Below are positions 1-6,202 of a DNA stretch of 10,898 nucleotides, piece after piece (the stretch's first letter is position 1; the number at the start of each line of letters is the position of its first letter). A model generated the notes under the pieces. It saw only the letters and a list, made by a program, of their open reading frames with translations, was not told the DNA's origin and ran no database searches. Source of the DNA: DAIPHL01 sp036771375. GTDB taxonomy: Bacteria > Synergistota > Synergistia > Synergistales > Synergistaceae. The translations under genes and the position numbers were made by a program. Location: assembly GCA_036771375.1 (NCBI GenBank), contig DAIPHL010000071.1, positions 1-10,898 on the forward strand. Direction: 5' to 3'.

Positions 1-12
1 GGTCGGCGGAGC
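1..12. repeat. 12-bp inverted repeat, left copy at window edge
   Basis: The first 12 bases, GGTCGGCGGAGC, are the exact reverse complement of the last 12 bases of the window (10887-10898). Beyond 12 bases the match breaks down. This copy lies inside the fumarase beta coding sequence and the other inside folP, so it is not a classical mobile-element terminus. It may be an assembly, amplification or trimming signature rather than biology. Confidence 0.6.
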
Positions 13-149
13 ATCTCCACGAGCCGCTTGTGCGCCGCGTCCCGCGCCGTGTACATCACGCCCGACAGACAGACGGAGTCCCCAACGGCAAGCCGGGCGA
101 TCACCTCGTCGTCGAGCGGCGTTTTTATCTCGATCGGGCGCCTTTTCAT
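1..149 (-). CDS. Fumarate hydratase class I, beta subunit (C-terminal-type domain), 3' end missing
   Basis: This is the first 49 codons of the beta subunit of the two-subunit class I (iron-sulfur) hydro-lyase, which with the alpha subunit interconverts fumarate and malate in the cytoplasm. The start ATG at 149 is preceded by a G-rich stretch that can serve as Shine-Dalgarno. The protein opens MKRRPIEIKTPL and contains the family signature LSGVMYTARDAAHKRLVEML, as in fumarase C-terminal domains. The gene follows the alpha gene by 20 nt, so both are surely co-transcribed. The rest lies beyond the left edge. The closely related L(+)-tartrate dehydratase beta subunit cannot be excluded from so short a fragment, but the alpha partner looks like a fumarase. 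The last few bases belong to the 12-bp edge repeat and may be unreliable. Confidence 0.85.
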   Translation of the reverse strand, partial: MKRRPIEIKTPLDDEVIARLAVGDSVCLSGVMYTARDAAHKRLVEMLRR

Positions 150-169
150 ATCGAACACCCCCCACCCGG

Positions 170-1009
170 TCAGATCACGGCTTCCGCATGCCTCGTCGCG
201 TGACAACCGATGTTGACGGCGACCGGAAGCCCGGCGATGTGTGTGGGGTACGTCCTTATGTGCACCGCGAGTGCGGTCGTCACCCCTCCAAACCCGGCCG
301 GGCCGATGTCCAGGCCGTTGATCGAGGCGAGAAGCGCCCGCTCGACCCCATCCCAGAACTCGTCTTCGTTTCCCGTGCCGACGGGACGGAGCAGAGCCTC
401 CTTCGCCATGACGGCCGCCTTCTCCATAGTCCCACCCACCCCGACTCCGACCACGACGGGAGGACAGGGATTGGGGCCGGCCCGGTCGACCGTATCCAGG
501 ACGAATTTTTTCACGCCCTCCAGCCCCTGGGAGGGCGTGAGCATGGAGAGCGCGCTCATATTCTCGCTTCCGAATCCCTTCGGCGCGACCACAAGACGAA
601 TCCGGTCCCCTCGCGTCACCTTGTAGTGAATGACCGCGGGCGTGTTGTCCTTCGTGTTGACACGACGCACCGGGTCCGCCACGATCGATTTTCGCAGGTA
701 CCCCTCCTCGTAGCCCCGCCGGACGCCTTCGTTCACGGCGTCTTCGACGGAACCGGCGATGTGGACGTCCTGCCCGATTTCGACGAAGACCACGGCCATC
801 CCCGTGTCCTGACAGAGGGGGAGCTTGCCGCGGTCCGCGATCTTCGCGTTTTCGAGAAGGCACCTCAGCACCTCGCGGGGGACGTCGTCCCGTTCGTACT
901 CCATCGCTCGCCGGAAGGCCTCTCGAATATCCGATCCGATGTGATAGTTCGCCTCGACGGAGAGCCTCGCGACCTCCTCGGCGATCGCCTTCGCGTCCAC
1001 CTCCCTCAT
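170..1009 (-). CDS. Fumarate hydratase class I, alpha subunit
   Basis: This 279-residue protein has the normal length for the alpha subunit of the heteromeric, oxygen-sensitive [4Fe-4S] fumarase, which hydrates fumarate to malate or the reverse. Three cysteines in conserved settings are the expected cluster ligands: C66 in KLPLCQDTG, C182 in GPNPCPPVVVG and C269 in NIGCHATRHAE. The conserved GSENMSAL segment (residues 148-155) and the GPAGFGG loop (236-242) are also present. The ATG at 1009 was chosen because it shares one base with the stop codon of the upstream peptidase gene (TGATG) and lies 10 nt after a GGAGG at 1020-1024; the same frame stays open to 1885, but that extension is the antisense-frame shadow of the peptidase gene. 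The beta subunit follows after 20 nt. L(+)-tartrate dehydratase alpha is the main alternative. Confidence 0.93.
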   Translation of the reverse strand: MREVDAKAIAEEVARLSVEANYHIGSDIREAFRRAMEYERDDVPREVLRCLLENAKIADRGKLPLCQDTGMAVVFVEIGQDVHIAGSVEDAVNEGVRRGYEEGYLRKSIVADPVRRVNTKDNTPAVIHYKVTRGDRIRLVVAPKGFGSENMSALSMLTPSQGLEGVKKFVLDTVDRAGPNPCPPVVVGVGVGGTMEKAAVMAKEALLRPVGTGNEDEFWDGVERALLASINGLDIGPAGFGGVTTALAVHIRTYPTHIAGLPVAVNIGCHATRHAEAVI

Positions 1010-2676
1010 CAGGCGTTCACCTCCATGACCTCGTCCCACTCCTCGGAGAGCGCTCCGATCGCGAAAACCAGAAGCTCCGGCAGGATCTCCAGAGAGTATC
1101 TTTTCTCCAGGCGCTCCGTCTTCTCGTGGGCGTCGTGTCCCTTGGGTCCGAGGTTCATCACCGGCATATCGACCTCGATCATATCCGCGATCGGGACGGA
1201 AAAAAGCGTGCCCCAGCCGGGAACGTTGTCCGTGATCGCCTTCACGTCGGCCTCCGTACCGGAAAAACCGAGAAAGCTGAGGTCCGATATGCCCGCGAAG
1301 TACTCCTCTCTGTCCAGAATCACGCCGAATCTCTCCCGCGCCTCGGCCACGAGACGCTTGGAGGCGCGAAGGACGATCTCGCCCCCGGGTGTCCCATCCA
1401 GGGAGCTCTTTCGGGGGTTGTAGGGCGGCAGAAAGCCGACGGCGACAAACGGCGCCTCCACGCCGGAGAGGCGGATCAGCTCTTCGAGAAACGCGATTCC
1501 CTTGTCCCGGATGTCCCCAGCGGCAAGTCCCTCCGCGAACGCGTCCATATGGAGGGAAAACTGCAAAACGCCGTCCGCAAAGGCGGCCGCCGCCCGTTCG
1601 AACAGGTCCGAGAAGGTCAACGTCTTTATCTCCACGGCAAGCGCGGCTTCGGCACGATATCCCTTTCCCCGCAGCGCCGCAAACGAACCCCGCAGATGCT
1701 CGAGGCTTCGCGCGGAAGCGCCCCTTGCGATCTCCTTCATCTCCTCCAGCACCGCAGACGGGGTCCTGGTCGTCAGAAAACAGTTGAAGTACGCGACGGA
1801 CCGGCTCGGCACCGTGACGGAATACCCCTCCGACAGGGTACGCTGCTCGATGCACATCCAGGAGGGATGCCCGTTTCCGTCGCACGGGTCCACGAGCTTC
1901 GCGGACGCCTCCGCGAGACAGACCACGTTCGAGGAGATCAGGGCGGCCGAAAGCCCCCGGTAGTAGTTGCCGGCGTGCGCGGGCAATCCCTTGCAGTAGA
2001 AGGTCGGAAGCAGTTTGCCCATGCTGCCCAGAAAGACGAGCTCGTTCTTCGCCCCCGGGCTTCCGGGCTCCGACGGCTCGGTGTCGATCGCGGCGATGTA
2101 CACGAGCCGTTCGCTCTTCTTCAGGGCGGCGAGGTACTTCACCGCGCCCCGCATCCCACAGCCGGTGTTCTCCTCGTCGGGGACGGCGACCATGACGACA
2201 TTTACGTCGAACAGCTCCCTGTCGGCGTCATAATCGCGCAACAGCTCCATTTCGAGCACCAGACCGCACTTCATATCCATCGAACCCCGCCCGAAGAGAA
2301 ATTCGTCCACGCCGGCGGAAAACGCGTCGTCCTTGCCCATCTCCGACGCGAGTCGACCGGGGTCGAAGGCGCACGCCGCCAGATCGCCGTAGGCGTCGAC
2401 ACCCACGACATCGTAGTGGGCGACGAGGACGACCGTCTTTGCGGTCGGACGAGGCGCCATCATCCGCGCGATCACCGAATGAAGCGCCCGTCCGTCCCCC
2501 TCCAGAGGGGTCGGCAGGAGAACGAGATGGGAGGGATTCGCCCTGAAGTATGCGAGCCGAAAGAGGCTGTCGCGGATAAAGAGCGCAGCGTCGTTTTCCT
2601 CGGGCGACTGCGTGACGCTGGGAATGCCGATCAGCCTGACGAGCAACTCCTCGCGGGAGCTCGGAGTGGACTTCAT
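1009..2676 (-). CDS. M20 family metallopeptidase, RocB-like
   Basis: The 555-residue cytoplasmic protein resembles the RocB branch of the M20 zinc peptidase family, whose usual length is about 550. Visible metal and catalytic residues are H87 in VAHYDV with D89, D134 in GRGSMDMKCG, E168/E169 in VPDEENTGCGMRG, D198 in AIDTEPSEP, and H514 in GPKGHDAHEKTER. A long lid or dimerization segment separates the two catalytic halves. RocB in Bacillus belongs to arginine utilization, but its exact substrate is not well established, so I name only the family. The ATG at 2676 is preceded by GGAAGGAAG about 6 nt upstream. The gene is first in an operon with the fumarase subunits and overlaps the alpha gene by one base, which implies translational coupling. 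An amidohydrolase or deacylase acting on an N-acyl or peptide substrate is equally possible. Confidence 0.9.
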   Translation of the reverse strand: MKSTPSSREELLVRLIGIPSVTQSPEENDAALFIRDSLFRLAYFRANPSHLVLLPTPLEGDGRALHSVIARMMAPRPTAKTVVLVAHYDVVGVDAYGDLAACAFDPGRLASEMGKDDAFSAGVDEFLFGRGSMDMKCGLVLEMELLRDYDADRELFDVNVVMVAVPDEENTGCGMRGAVKYLAALKKSERLVYIAAIDTEPSEPGSPGAKNELVFLGSMGKLLPTFYCKGLPAHAGNYYRGLSAALISSNVVCLAEASAKLVDPCDGNGHPSWMCIEQRTLSEGYSVTVPSRSVAYFNCFLTTRTPSAVLEEMKEIARGASARSLEHLRGSFAALRGKGYRAEAALAVEIKTLTFSDLFERAAAAFADGVLQFSLHMDAFAEGLAAGDIRDKGIAFLEELIRLSGVEAPFVAVGFLPPYNPRKSSLDGTPGGEIVLRASKRLVAEARERFGVILDREEYFAGISDLSFLGFSGTEADVKAITDNVPGWGTLFSVPIADMIEVDMPVMNLGPKGHDAHEKTERLEKRYSLEILPELLVFAIGALSEEWDEVMEVNA

Positions 2677-2716
2677 GCGCTCACTTCCTTCCGCCGTTCT
2701 TTTTCTTTCAAAACCC

Positions 2717-2729
2717 GCTTTCGAAGCGC
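2717..2729. promoter_or_regulatory. Small palindrome at the expected transcription start of the peptidase-fumarase operon
   Basis: The sequence CGCTT-TCG-AAGCG is a 5-bp inverted repeat with a 3-nt spacer. It sits directly downstream of the minus-strand -10 box and spans the predicted start point near 2723. It could be an operator half-site pair or a 5'-end hairpin of the transcript. It is short enough to be chance. Confidence 0.25.
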
Positions 2730-2758
2730 ATTATAGCATCGAAAAGCCCATTCCGGCA
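2730..2758 (-). promoter_or_regulatory. Promoter of the peptidase-fumarase operon (extended -10)
   Basis: On the minus strand TGCTATAAT gives a perfect TATAAT at 2735-2730 with the TGn extension. A 17-nt spacer leads to TGCCGG at 2758-2753, a poor -35. Transcription would start near 2723, leaving a leader of about 47 nt before the ATG at 2676. It faces away from the htpG promoter in the same 230-nt gap. Confidence 0.7.
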
Positions 2759-2794
2759 CCCATGTCGCCTGTCCCTGAATTTCGGGCGGAGATC

Positions 2795-2804
2795 GTCCGC
2801 GGAC
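2795..2804. repeat. Perfect 10-bp palindrome between divergent promoters
   Basis: GTCCGCGGAC is self-complementary and lies between the two divergent promoters. Its position would suit a shared regulator, but a palindrome of this size in GC-rich DNA can arise by chance. No HrcA CIRCE element (TTAGCACTC-N9-GAGTGCTAA) is present in this gap. Confidence 0.2.
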
Positions 2805-2835
2805 TCCTCTGTACCCTCACGAAAGAACGACGACT

Positions 2836-2864
2836 TTATGGAATCCGGGCTCCTCTGATATAAT
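2836..2864 (+). promoter_or_regulatory. htpG promoter (extended -10)
   Basis: TGATATAAT supplies a perfect TATAAT at 2859-2864 with TGn directly upstream. The hexamer TTATGG at 2836-2841 is 17 nt away and is a weak -35. Transcription would begin near 2871, giving a leader of about 36 nt. I see no CIRCE element and no obvious alternative heat-shock sigma motif, so heat regulation is not evident from sequence. Confidence 0.7.
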
Positions 2865-2906
2865 AAACTGTCGAAGGACAAACGTCCGAAAGGAGGGCGC
2901 ACCGAT

Positions 2907-4793
2907 TTGACACAGACGGAACGATACGAATTTCAGAGCGAAGCGAGGGAAGTATTGGATCTCATGATCCATTCGGTGTACTCGAATCCCGATATATTCC
3001 TCCGGGAGCTCGTCTCCAACGCCTCCGACGCAATAGACAAGCTGAGAATCGAGGCGCTCGCCCACGACGACCTCTCCTCTCTTGCGGGAAACGGCAGGAT
3101 TACGATATCGGTCGACGAGGAGGTCCGCACGGTCACCGTCTCCGACAACGGCATCGGCATGTCGCGGGACGAGCTCGTCTCGTATCTGGGAACGATCGCC
3201 CGCAGCGGGACGAAGGAGTTCGTACAGGCGATGAAGGAGGCAACCGTCTCGGGGGATCTGATCGGGCAGTTCGGCATCGGCTTTTACGCGAGCTTCATCG
3301 TCGCGGACAAAGTGACGGTCGAGAGCAGAAAAGCCGGCTCCCCGAGCGAGGAGAGCGCCTGGATCTGGGAGTCCGACGGCGGCGGCTCCTACACGCTCGC
3401 CCCAGGGGGCAGGAAAACGTGCGGAACCGATGTCACCCTTCACCTGAAAAAACAAGAGGACGGCGGGACGAACTACCTCGACGCATGGGTCCTGCGAGGC
3501 ATCGTCAAACGCTATTCGGACTTCGTCTCCTATCCGATCTACCTGGAGAAAGCGGGGAAAACCGAGGACTCCAACGAGCCGGTCAACTCGATGAAGGCCC
3601 TCTGGACCCGGGCGGAGAGCGACGTCACCGACGAAGAGTACAACGAATTCTACCGCCATATCACGCACGACTGGGAGGAACCGGCGGAACGCATCGTCTA
3701 CCGGGCGGAGGGGACGAACGAATTCCACGCCCTGCTCTATATTCCCGCCCGACCTCCGATGGACCTCTTCTACCGCGACGGAGAACAGGGCGTGCAGCTT
3801 TATATCCGCAGGGTCTTCATCATGAACGACTGCCGCGAGCTGATCCCCGAATATCTGCGCTTCGTCAGGGGCGTGGTGGACTCGGAGGACCTTCCGCTCA
3901 ACGTGTCGCGCGAGATCCTTCAGCAGGACAGGCAGGTCTCGACCATTCGCGGCGGAATCACGCGCAAGGTACTGGAGACGCTCCGAAAAGCGAAGCGGGA
4001 GCGTCCCGATGCGTACGAAAAAATCTGGAAAAACTTCGGGGCGGTCCTGAAGGAAGGCATCGTCTCGGACGCCAAAAACAGGGAGCAGATCATGAAACTC
4101 GCCCTGTTCGAAAGCGTCTCGGGAGCGCGCGTCTCGCTCGAGGAGTACGTCGCCGCCATGAAGGACGGGCAGAAGAGCGTCTACTATCTCTTCGGGGCGT
4201 CCCGGGAGGCCCTCGCCGCCTCGCCGAAGCTGGAGGCGTTCGTCGCACGCGGCGTAAACGTCCTGTTGCTCGAGGACCCCGTAGATGAAATATGGGTGAA
4301 CACCGTCGGGAAGTTCGGCGAACTCTCCTTCGTCTCCGCCTCGGCGGAGGACGTCGACCTCTCGGAGCTCGGTGAAGCGGAGGGAAACGCGTCGTCCGAA
4401 CGCGCGAAGGAGATGGAGGAGTGCGGCCTGCTCGCGCGCATCAAGGGCGCACTGCCGGAGTCCGTCGAGGACGTCCGCTTCTCGTCGCGCCTCGTCGACT
4501 CGCCCGCGACCTTCGTCCGAAAGGGGCCTGCCCTGTCGGAGAACATGAGGCAGTTCTTCAAGTCCATGGGACAGACGCTCCCGCAGGAAAAACGAATTCT
4601 CGAGCTCAACCCCGCCCATCCCTTGATCGCGAAGATCGCGGAGGCGACCGGCGGGAAAGAAGCGGGAGACAAGGACGGGATGTGCGCGGATTGGACCGTG
4701 GTTCTCCTCGCCCTCGCCGCCGTCTCCGACGGAGAACGGGTCGAAAATCCCGGGGAATTCACGAGGACGCTGAGCCGGCTCCTGGGTGCATGA
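2907..4793 (+). CDS. htpG: Chaperone protein HtpG (bacterial Hsp90)
   Basis: This 628-residue protein matches HtpG in length (E. coli 624) and layout: N-terminal GHKL ATPase, middle domain, C-terminal dimerization domain. ATP-site motifs are ELVSNASDAIDKLR with E34 and N38, D80-N-G-I-G in VSDNGIGMSRDEL, and GQFGIGFYASF at 120-130. In the middle domain R335 of NVSREILQQ is the conserved arginine that contacts the ATP gamma-phosphate. HtpG is a cytosolic ATP-dependent dimeric chaperone for stress-damaged and client proteins. The TTG start at 2907 is chosen because AGGAGG at 2891-2896 lies 10 nt upstream and the protein aligns from residue 6 (RYEFQSEAREVLDLM) with the family N-terminus. The gene appears monocistronic, with its own promoter and a weak terminator-like hairpin before recA. 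Confidence 0.98.
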   Translation: MTQTERYEFQSEAREVLDLMIHSVYSNPDIFLRELVSNASDAIDKLRIEALAHDDLSSLAGNGRITISVDEEVRTVTVSDNGIGMSRDELVSYLGTIARSGTKEFVQAMKEATVSGDLIGQFGIGFYASFIVADKVTVESRKAGSPSEESAWIWESDGGGSYTLAPGGRKTCGTDVTLHLKKQEDGGTNYLDAWVLRGIVKRYSDFVSYPIYLEKAGKTEDSNEPVNSMKALWTRAESDVTDEEYNEFYRHITHDWEEPAERIVYRAEGTNEFHALLYIPARPPMDLFYRDGEQGVQLYIRRVFIMNDCRELIPEYLRFVRGVVDSEDLPLNVSREILQQDRQVSTIRGGITRKVLETLRKAKRERPDAYEKIWKNFGAVLKEGIVSDAKNREQIMKLALFESVSGARVSLEEYVAAMKDGQKSVYYLFGASREALAASPKLEAFVARGVNVLLLEDPVDEIWVNTVGKFGELSFVSASAEDVDLSELGEAEGNASSERAKEMEECGLLARIKGALPESVEDVRFSSRLVDSPATFVRKGPALSENMRQFFKSMGQTLPQEKRILELNPAHPLIAKIAEATGGKEAGDKDGMCADWTVVLLALAAVSDGERVENPGEFTRTLSRLLGA

Positions 4794-4802
4794 GAGACAA
4801 AT

Positions 4803-4825
4803 ATCGGTGGGGAATTCCCGATTTT
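4803..4825 (+). terminator. Weak terminator-like hairpin after htpG
   Basis: ATCGG at 4803-4807 can pair with CCGAT at 4818-4822, with a 10-nt interior that includes GGGAATTCCC, followed by a short T run at 4822-4825. The stem is short and the T tract is brief, so termination would be inefficient. It lies about 10 nt past the htpG stop and overlaps the upstream part of the recA promoter. Confidence 0.3.
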
Positions 4826-4829
4826 CGAT

Positions 4830-4843
4830 TGTTATAATATAAT
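4830..4843 (+). promoter_or_regulatory. recA promoter with two overlapping TATAAT boxes
   Basis: TGTTATAAT (4830-4838) is an extended -10, and a second TATAAT at 4838-4843 shares its last base. The best -35 for the second box is TTCCCG at 4815-4820, only three matches. Transcription would start around 4845-4850 and give a recA leader of about 110 nt. I find no LexA site of the E. coli type (CTGT-N8-ACAG) or the Bacillus type (GAAC-N4-GTTC) in the gap, so classical SOS control is not evident. Confidence 0.6.
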
Positions 4844-4900
4844 CATACACGACGCACAAAGATCGCGGGATCGTATCGCCGCGAGACAAACGAAGGCGGC

Positions 4901-4930
4901 GCCCCTTCTTTGCAACGCAAAGGAGGCGGC
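4901..4930 (+). promoter_or_regulatory. Strong hairpin in the recA leader covering a Shine-Dalgarno-like sequence
   Basis: CTTTGC (4908-4913) pairs with GCAAAG (4917-4922) around a 3-nt loop. The stem continues through T4907-G4923, T4906-A4924, C4905-G4925 and C4904-G4926, then after a bulged C4927 through C4903-G4928, C4902-G4929 and G4901-C4930. The 3' arm contains AAAGGAGG, an ideal ribosome-binding sequence with no start codon within reach. There is no T tract after it, so it is not an intrinsic terminator. It may stabilise the mRNA, act as a ribosome standby site or modulate translation. Confidence 0.5.
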
Positions 4931-4959
4931 CCGGGCGAACACGACGGGGGGGATTCGAG

Positions 4960-6096
4960 TTGGCGAAAAAAGAGGCCCTGACGAAAGAGGAGATTCTCTT
5001 CAAAGCGATCACCGACATAAAACAGAAGTTCGGCGAGGGCGCCATCATGCGCCTCGGCGAAAAGACGAACATGGACATCGAGGTAATACCGACCGGTGTT
5101 CTCCCCTTAGACGTCGCACTCGGCATCGGGGGCATTCCCCGCGGCCGCGTCGTCGAACTCTACGGTCCCGAAGGGGGCGGCAAGACGACGATCGCTCTGC
5201 ATATCATCGCGGAAGCGCAAAAGGCCGGCGGCGTCACGGCGTTCATCGACGCGGAACATGCGCTCGACCCCGGGCTCGCCGCCGCGATCGGCGTCGACAC
5301 GGCCAACATGTACATCTCACAACCCGACAGCGGAGAGCAGGCCTTTTTCATCATCGACTCCCTCGTGCGCAGCGGAGCGGTCGACCTGATCGTGGTCGAT
5401 TCGGTCGCGGCGCTCACTCCGCAGGGCGAGATAGACGGCAAGATCGAGGACGGACCGAACAAAAGCGTCGGCCTTCACGCGCGTCTGATGTCGTACGCCC
5501 TCAGACGCCTCACCTCGGTCATCGCAAAGAGCAGGACCACCGTGCTGTTCATCAACCAGCTCCGGTCCCTGATCAGCACCGGATACAGCTCCGGTCCCAC
5601 GGAGACGACCACGGGCGGACGGGCCCTCAAGTTCTACAGCTCCGTCAGGATCGAGGTCCGACGCGCTTCCCCCTTGACCCGCAACGATGTGCCGGTCGGA
5701 CACGAGCTGAAAATCAAGGTGACCAAAAACAAACAGGCGCCCCCCTTCCGCACGGCCAACACGACGCTCATATACGGGAAAGGGGTTCCGGTCTCGATGG
5801 CCGTTCTGGACATGGCGCTGGAGATGAACGTCGTGAAGCGAAAGGGCTCCTGGATCGCCTACAGGGGAGAGACCCTGGCCCAGGGAAAAGACGCGACGGC
5901 CGAGCACCTTCAAAAGCATCCCGACCTGATGGAGGAGATCAAAAAGGAGGTCCTCGCGAAGGTGGCCGAGGCGAACGGTCTGGTCACCGGGAAATCCGAC
6001 GAGGCGGACGGGAGCGCCGACATGGAGAACCCTCTCGATGAAAGCATCCTGGACGAGGATGCCATCACGATGAACATCGATCTTCCGACGAACTGA
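4960..6096 (+). CDS. recA: Recombinase RecA (variant DNA-binding loops)
   Basis: The 378-residue protein is RecA, the ATP-dependent strand-exchange protein of homologous recombination and the usual co-protease for LexA. The core is clear: Walker A GPEGGGKTT at 69-77, catalytic E99 in FIDAEHALD, Walker B LIVVDS at 143-148, the NQLR segment with Q200, ETTTGG at 215-220 and ALKFYSSVR at 222-230. The C-terminus ends in an acidic tail (about 345-367), as in other RecAs. Three departures stand out: the usual GPESSGKT is GPEGGGKT, loop L1 (about 157-175) is three residues longer than in E. coli and lacks the GDSHMGL sequence, and loop L2 (about 200-216) is two residues longer. The TTG start at 4960 follows GGGGGGGA by 6 nt and gives the normal N-terminus. 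The gene stands alone with its own promoter. Confidence 0.96.
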   Translation: MAKKEALTKEEILFKAITDIKQKFGEGAIMRLGEKTNMDIEVIPTGVLPLDVALGIGGIPRGRVVELYGPEGGGKTTIALHIIAEAQKAGGVTAFIDAEHALDPGLAAAIGVDTANMYISQPDSGEQAFFIIDSLVRSGAVDLIVVDSVAALTPQGEIDGKIEDGPNKSVGLHARLMSYALRRLTSVIAKSRTTVLFINQLRSLISTGYSSGPTETTTGGRALKFYSSVRIEVRRASPLTRNDVPVGHELKIKVTKNKQAPPFRTANTTLIYGKGVPVSMAVLDMALEMNVVKRKGSWIAYRGETLAQGKDATAEHLQKHPDLMEEIKKEVLAKVAEANGLVTGKSDEADGSADMENPLDESILDEDAITMNIDLPTN

Positions 6097-6158
6097 AAAG
6101 AGTTTTTCGCGGCACGAGATCGAAGAGCCAGAAGCGGCATCGAACGACGGAACTTTTT

Positions 6159-6164
6159 TATAAT
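6159..6164 (+). promoter_or_regulatory. Probable -10 box for the TAXI gene in an AT-rich patch
   Basis: TATAAT at 6159-6164 follows a T6 run and is embedded in TAATAATAATGTAATGTAAT, an AT-rich patch of short TAA and TAATG repeats in otherwise GC-rich DNA. No good -35 is seen 16-18 nt upstream and there is no TGn extension. Transcription would begin near 6171 and give a leader of about 32 nt. No convincing terminator hairpin for recA precedes it in 6097-6158. Confidence 0.45.
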
Positions 6165-6202
6165 AATAATGTAATGTAATGGAAGTTTAAGGAGAGATCC
6201 TC

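Noticed and set aside
1010..1885. Upstream extension of the fumarase alpha frame to 1885
   Set aside because: The extension lies within the peptidase gene in another frame and has low-complexity composition; family similarity begins exactly at the ATG at 1009.
1126..2736. 536-codon plus-strand frame over the peptidase gene
   Set aside because: Antisense shadow of a well-supported metallopeptidase, with no ribosome site or domain.
4794..4959. LexA/SOS box upstream of recA
   Set aside because: Neither CTGT-N8-ACAG nor GAAC-N4-GTTC is present; the half-site-like CGAACACGACG lacks its partner.
2817..5135. A 772-codon open frame on the minus strand across htpG
   Set aside because: It is antisense to a clear HtpG with intact motifs. 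Long antisense frames are expected in GC-rich genes, and its product is arginine- and aspartate-rich with no recognisable domain.
6097..6160. Intrinsic terminator of recA ending in the T6 run at 6154-6159
   Set aside because: No stable GC-rich stem precedes the T run; it more likely belongs to the downstream AT-rich promoter.
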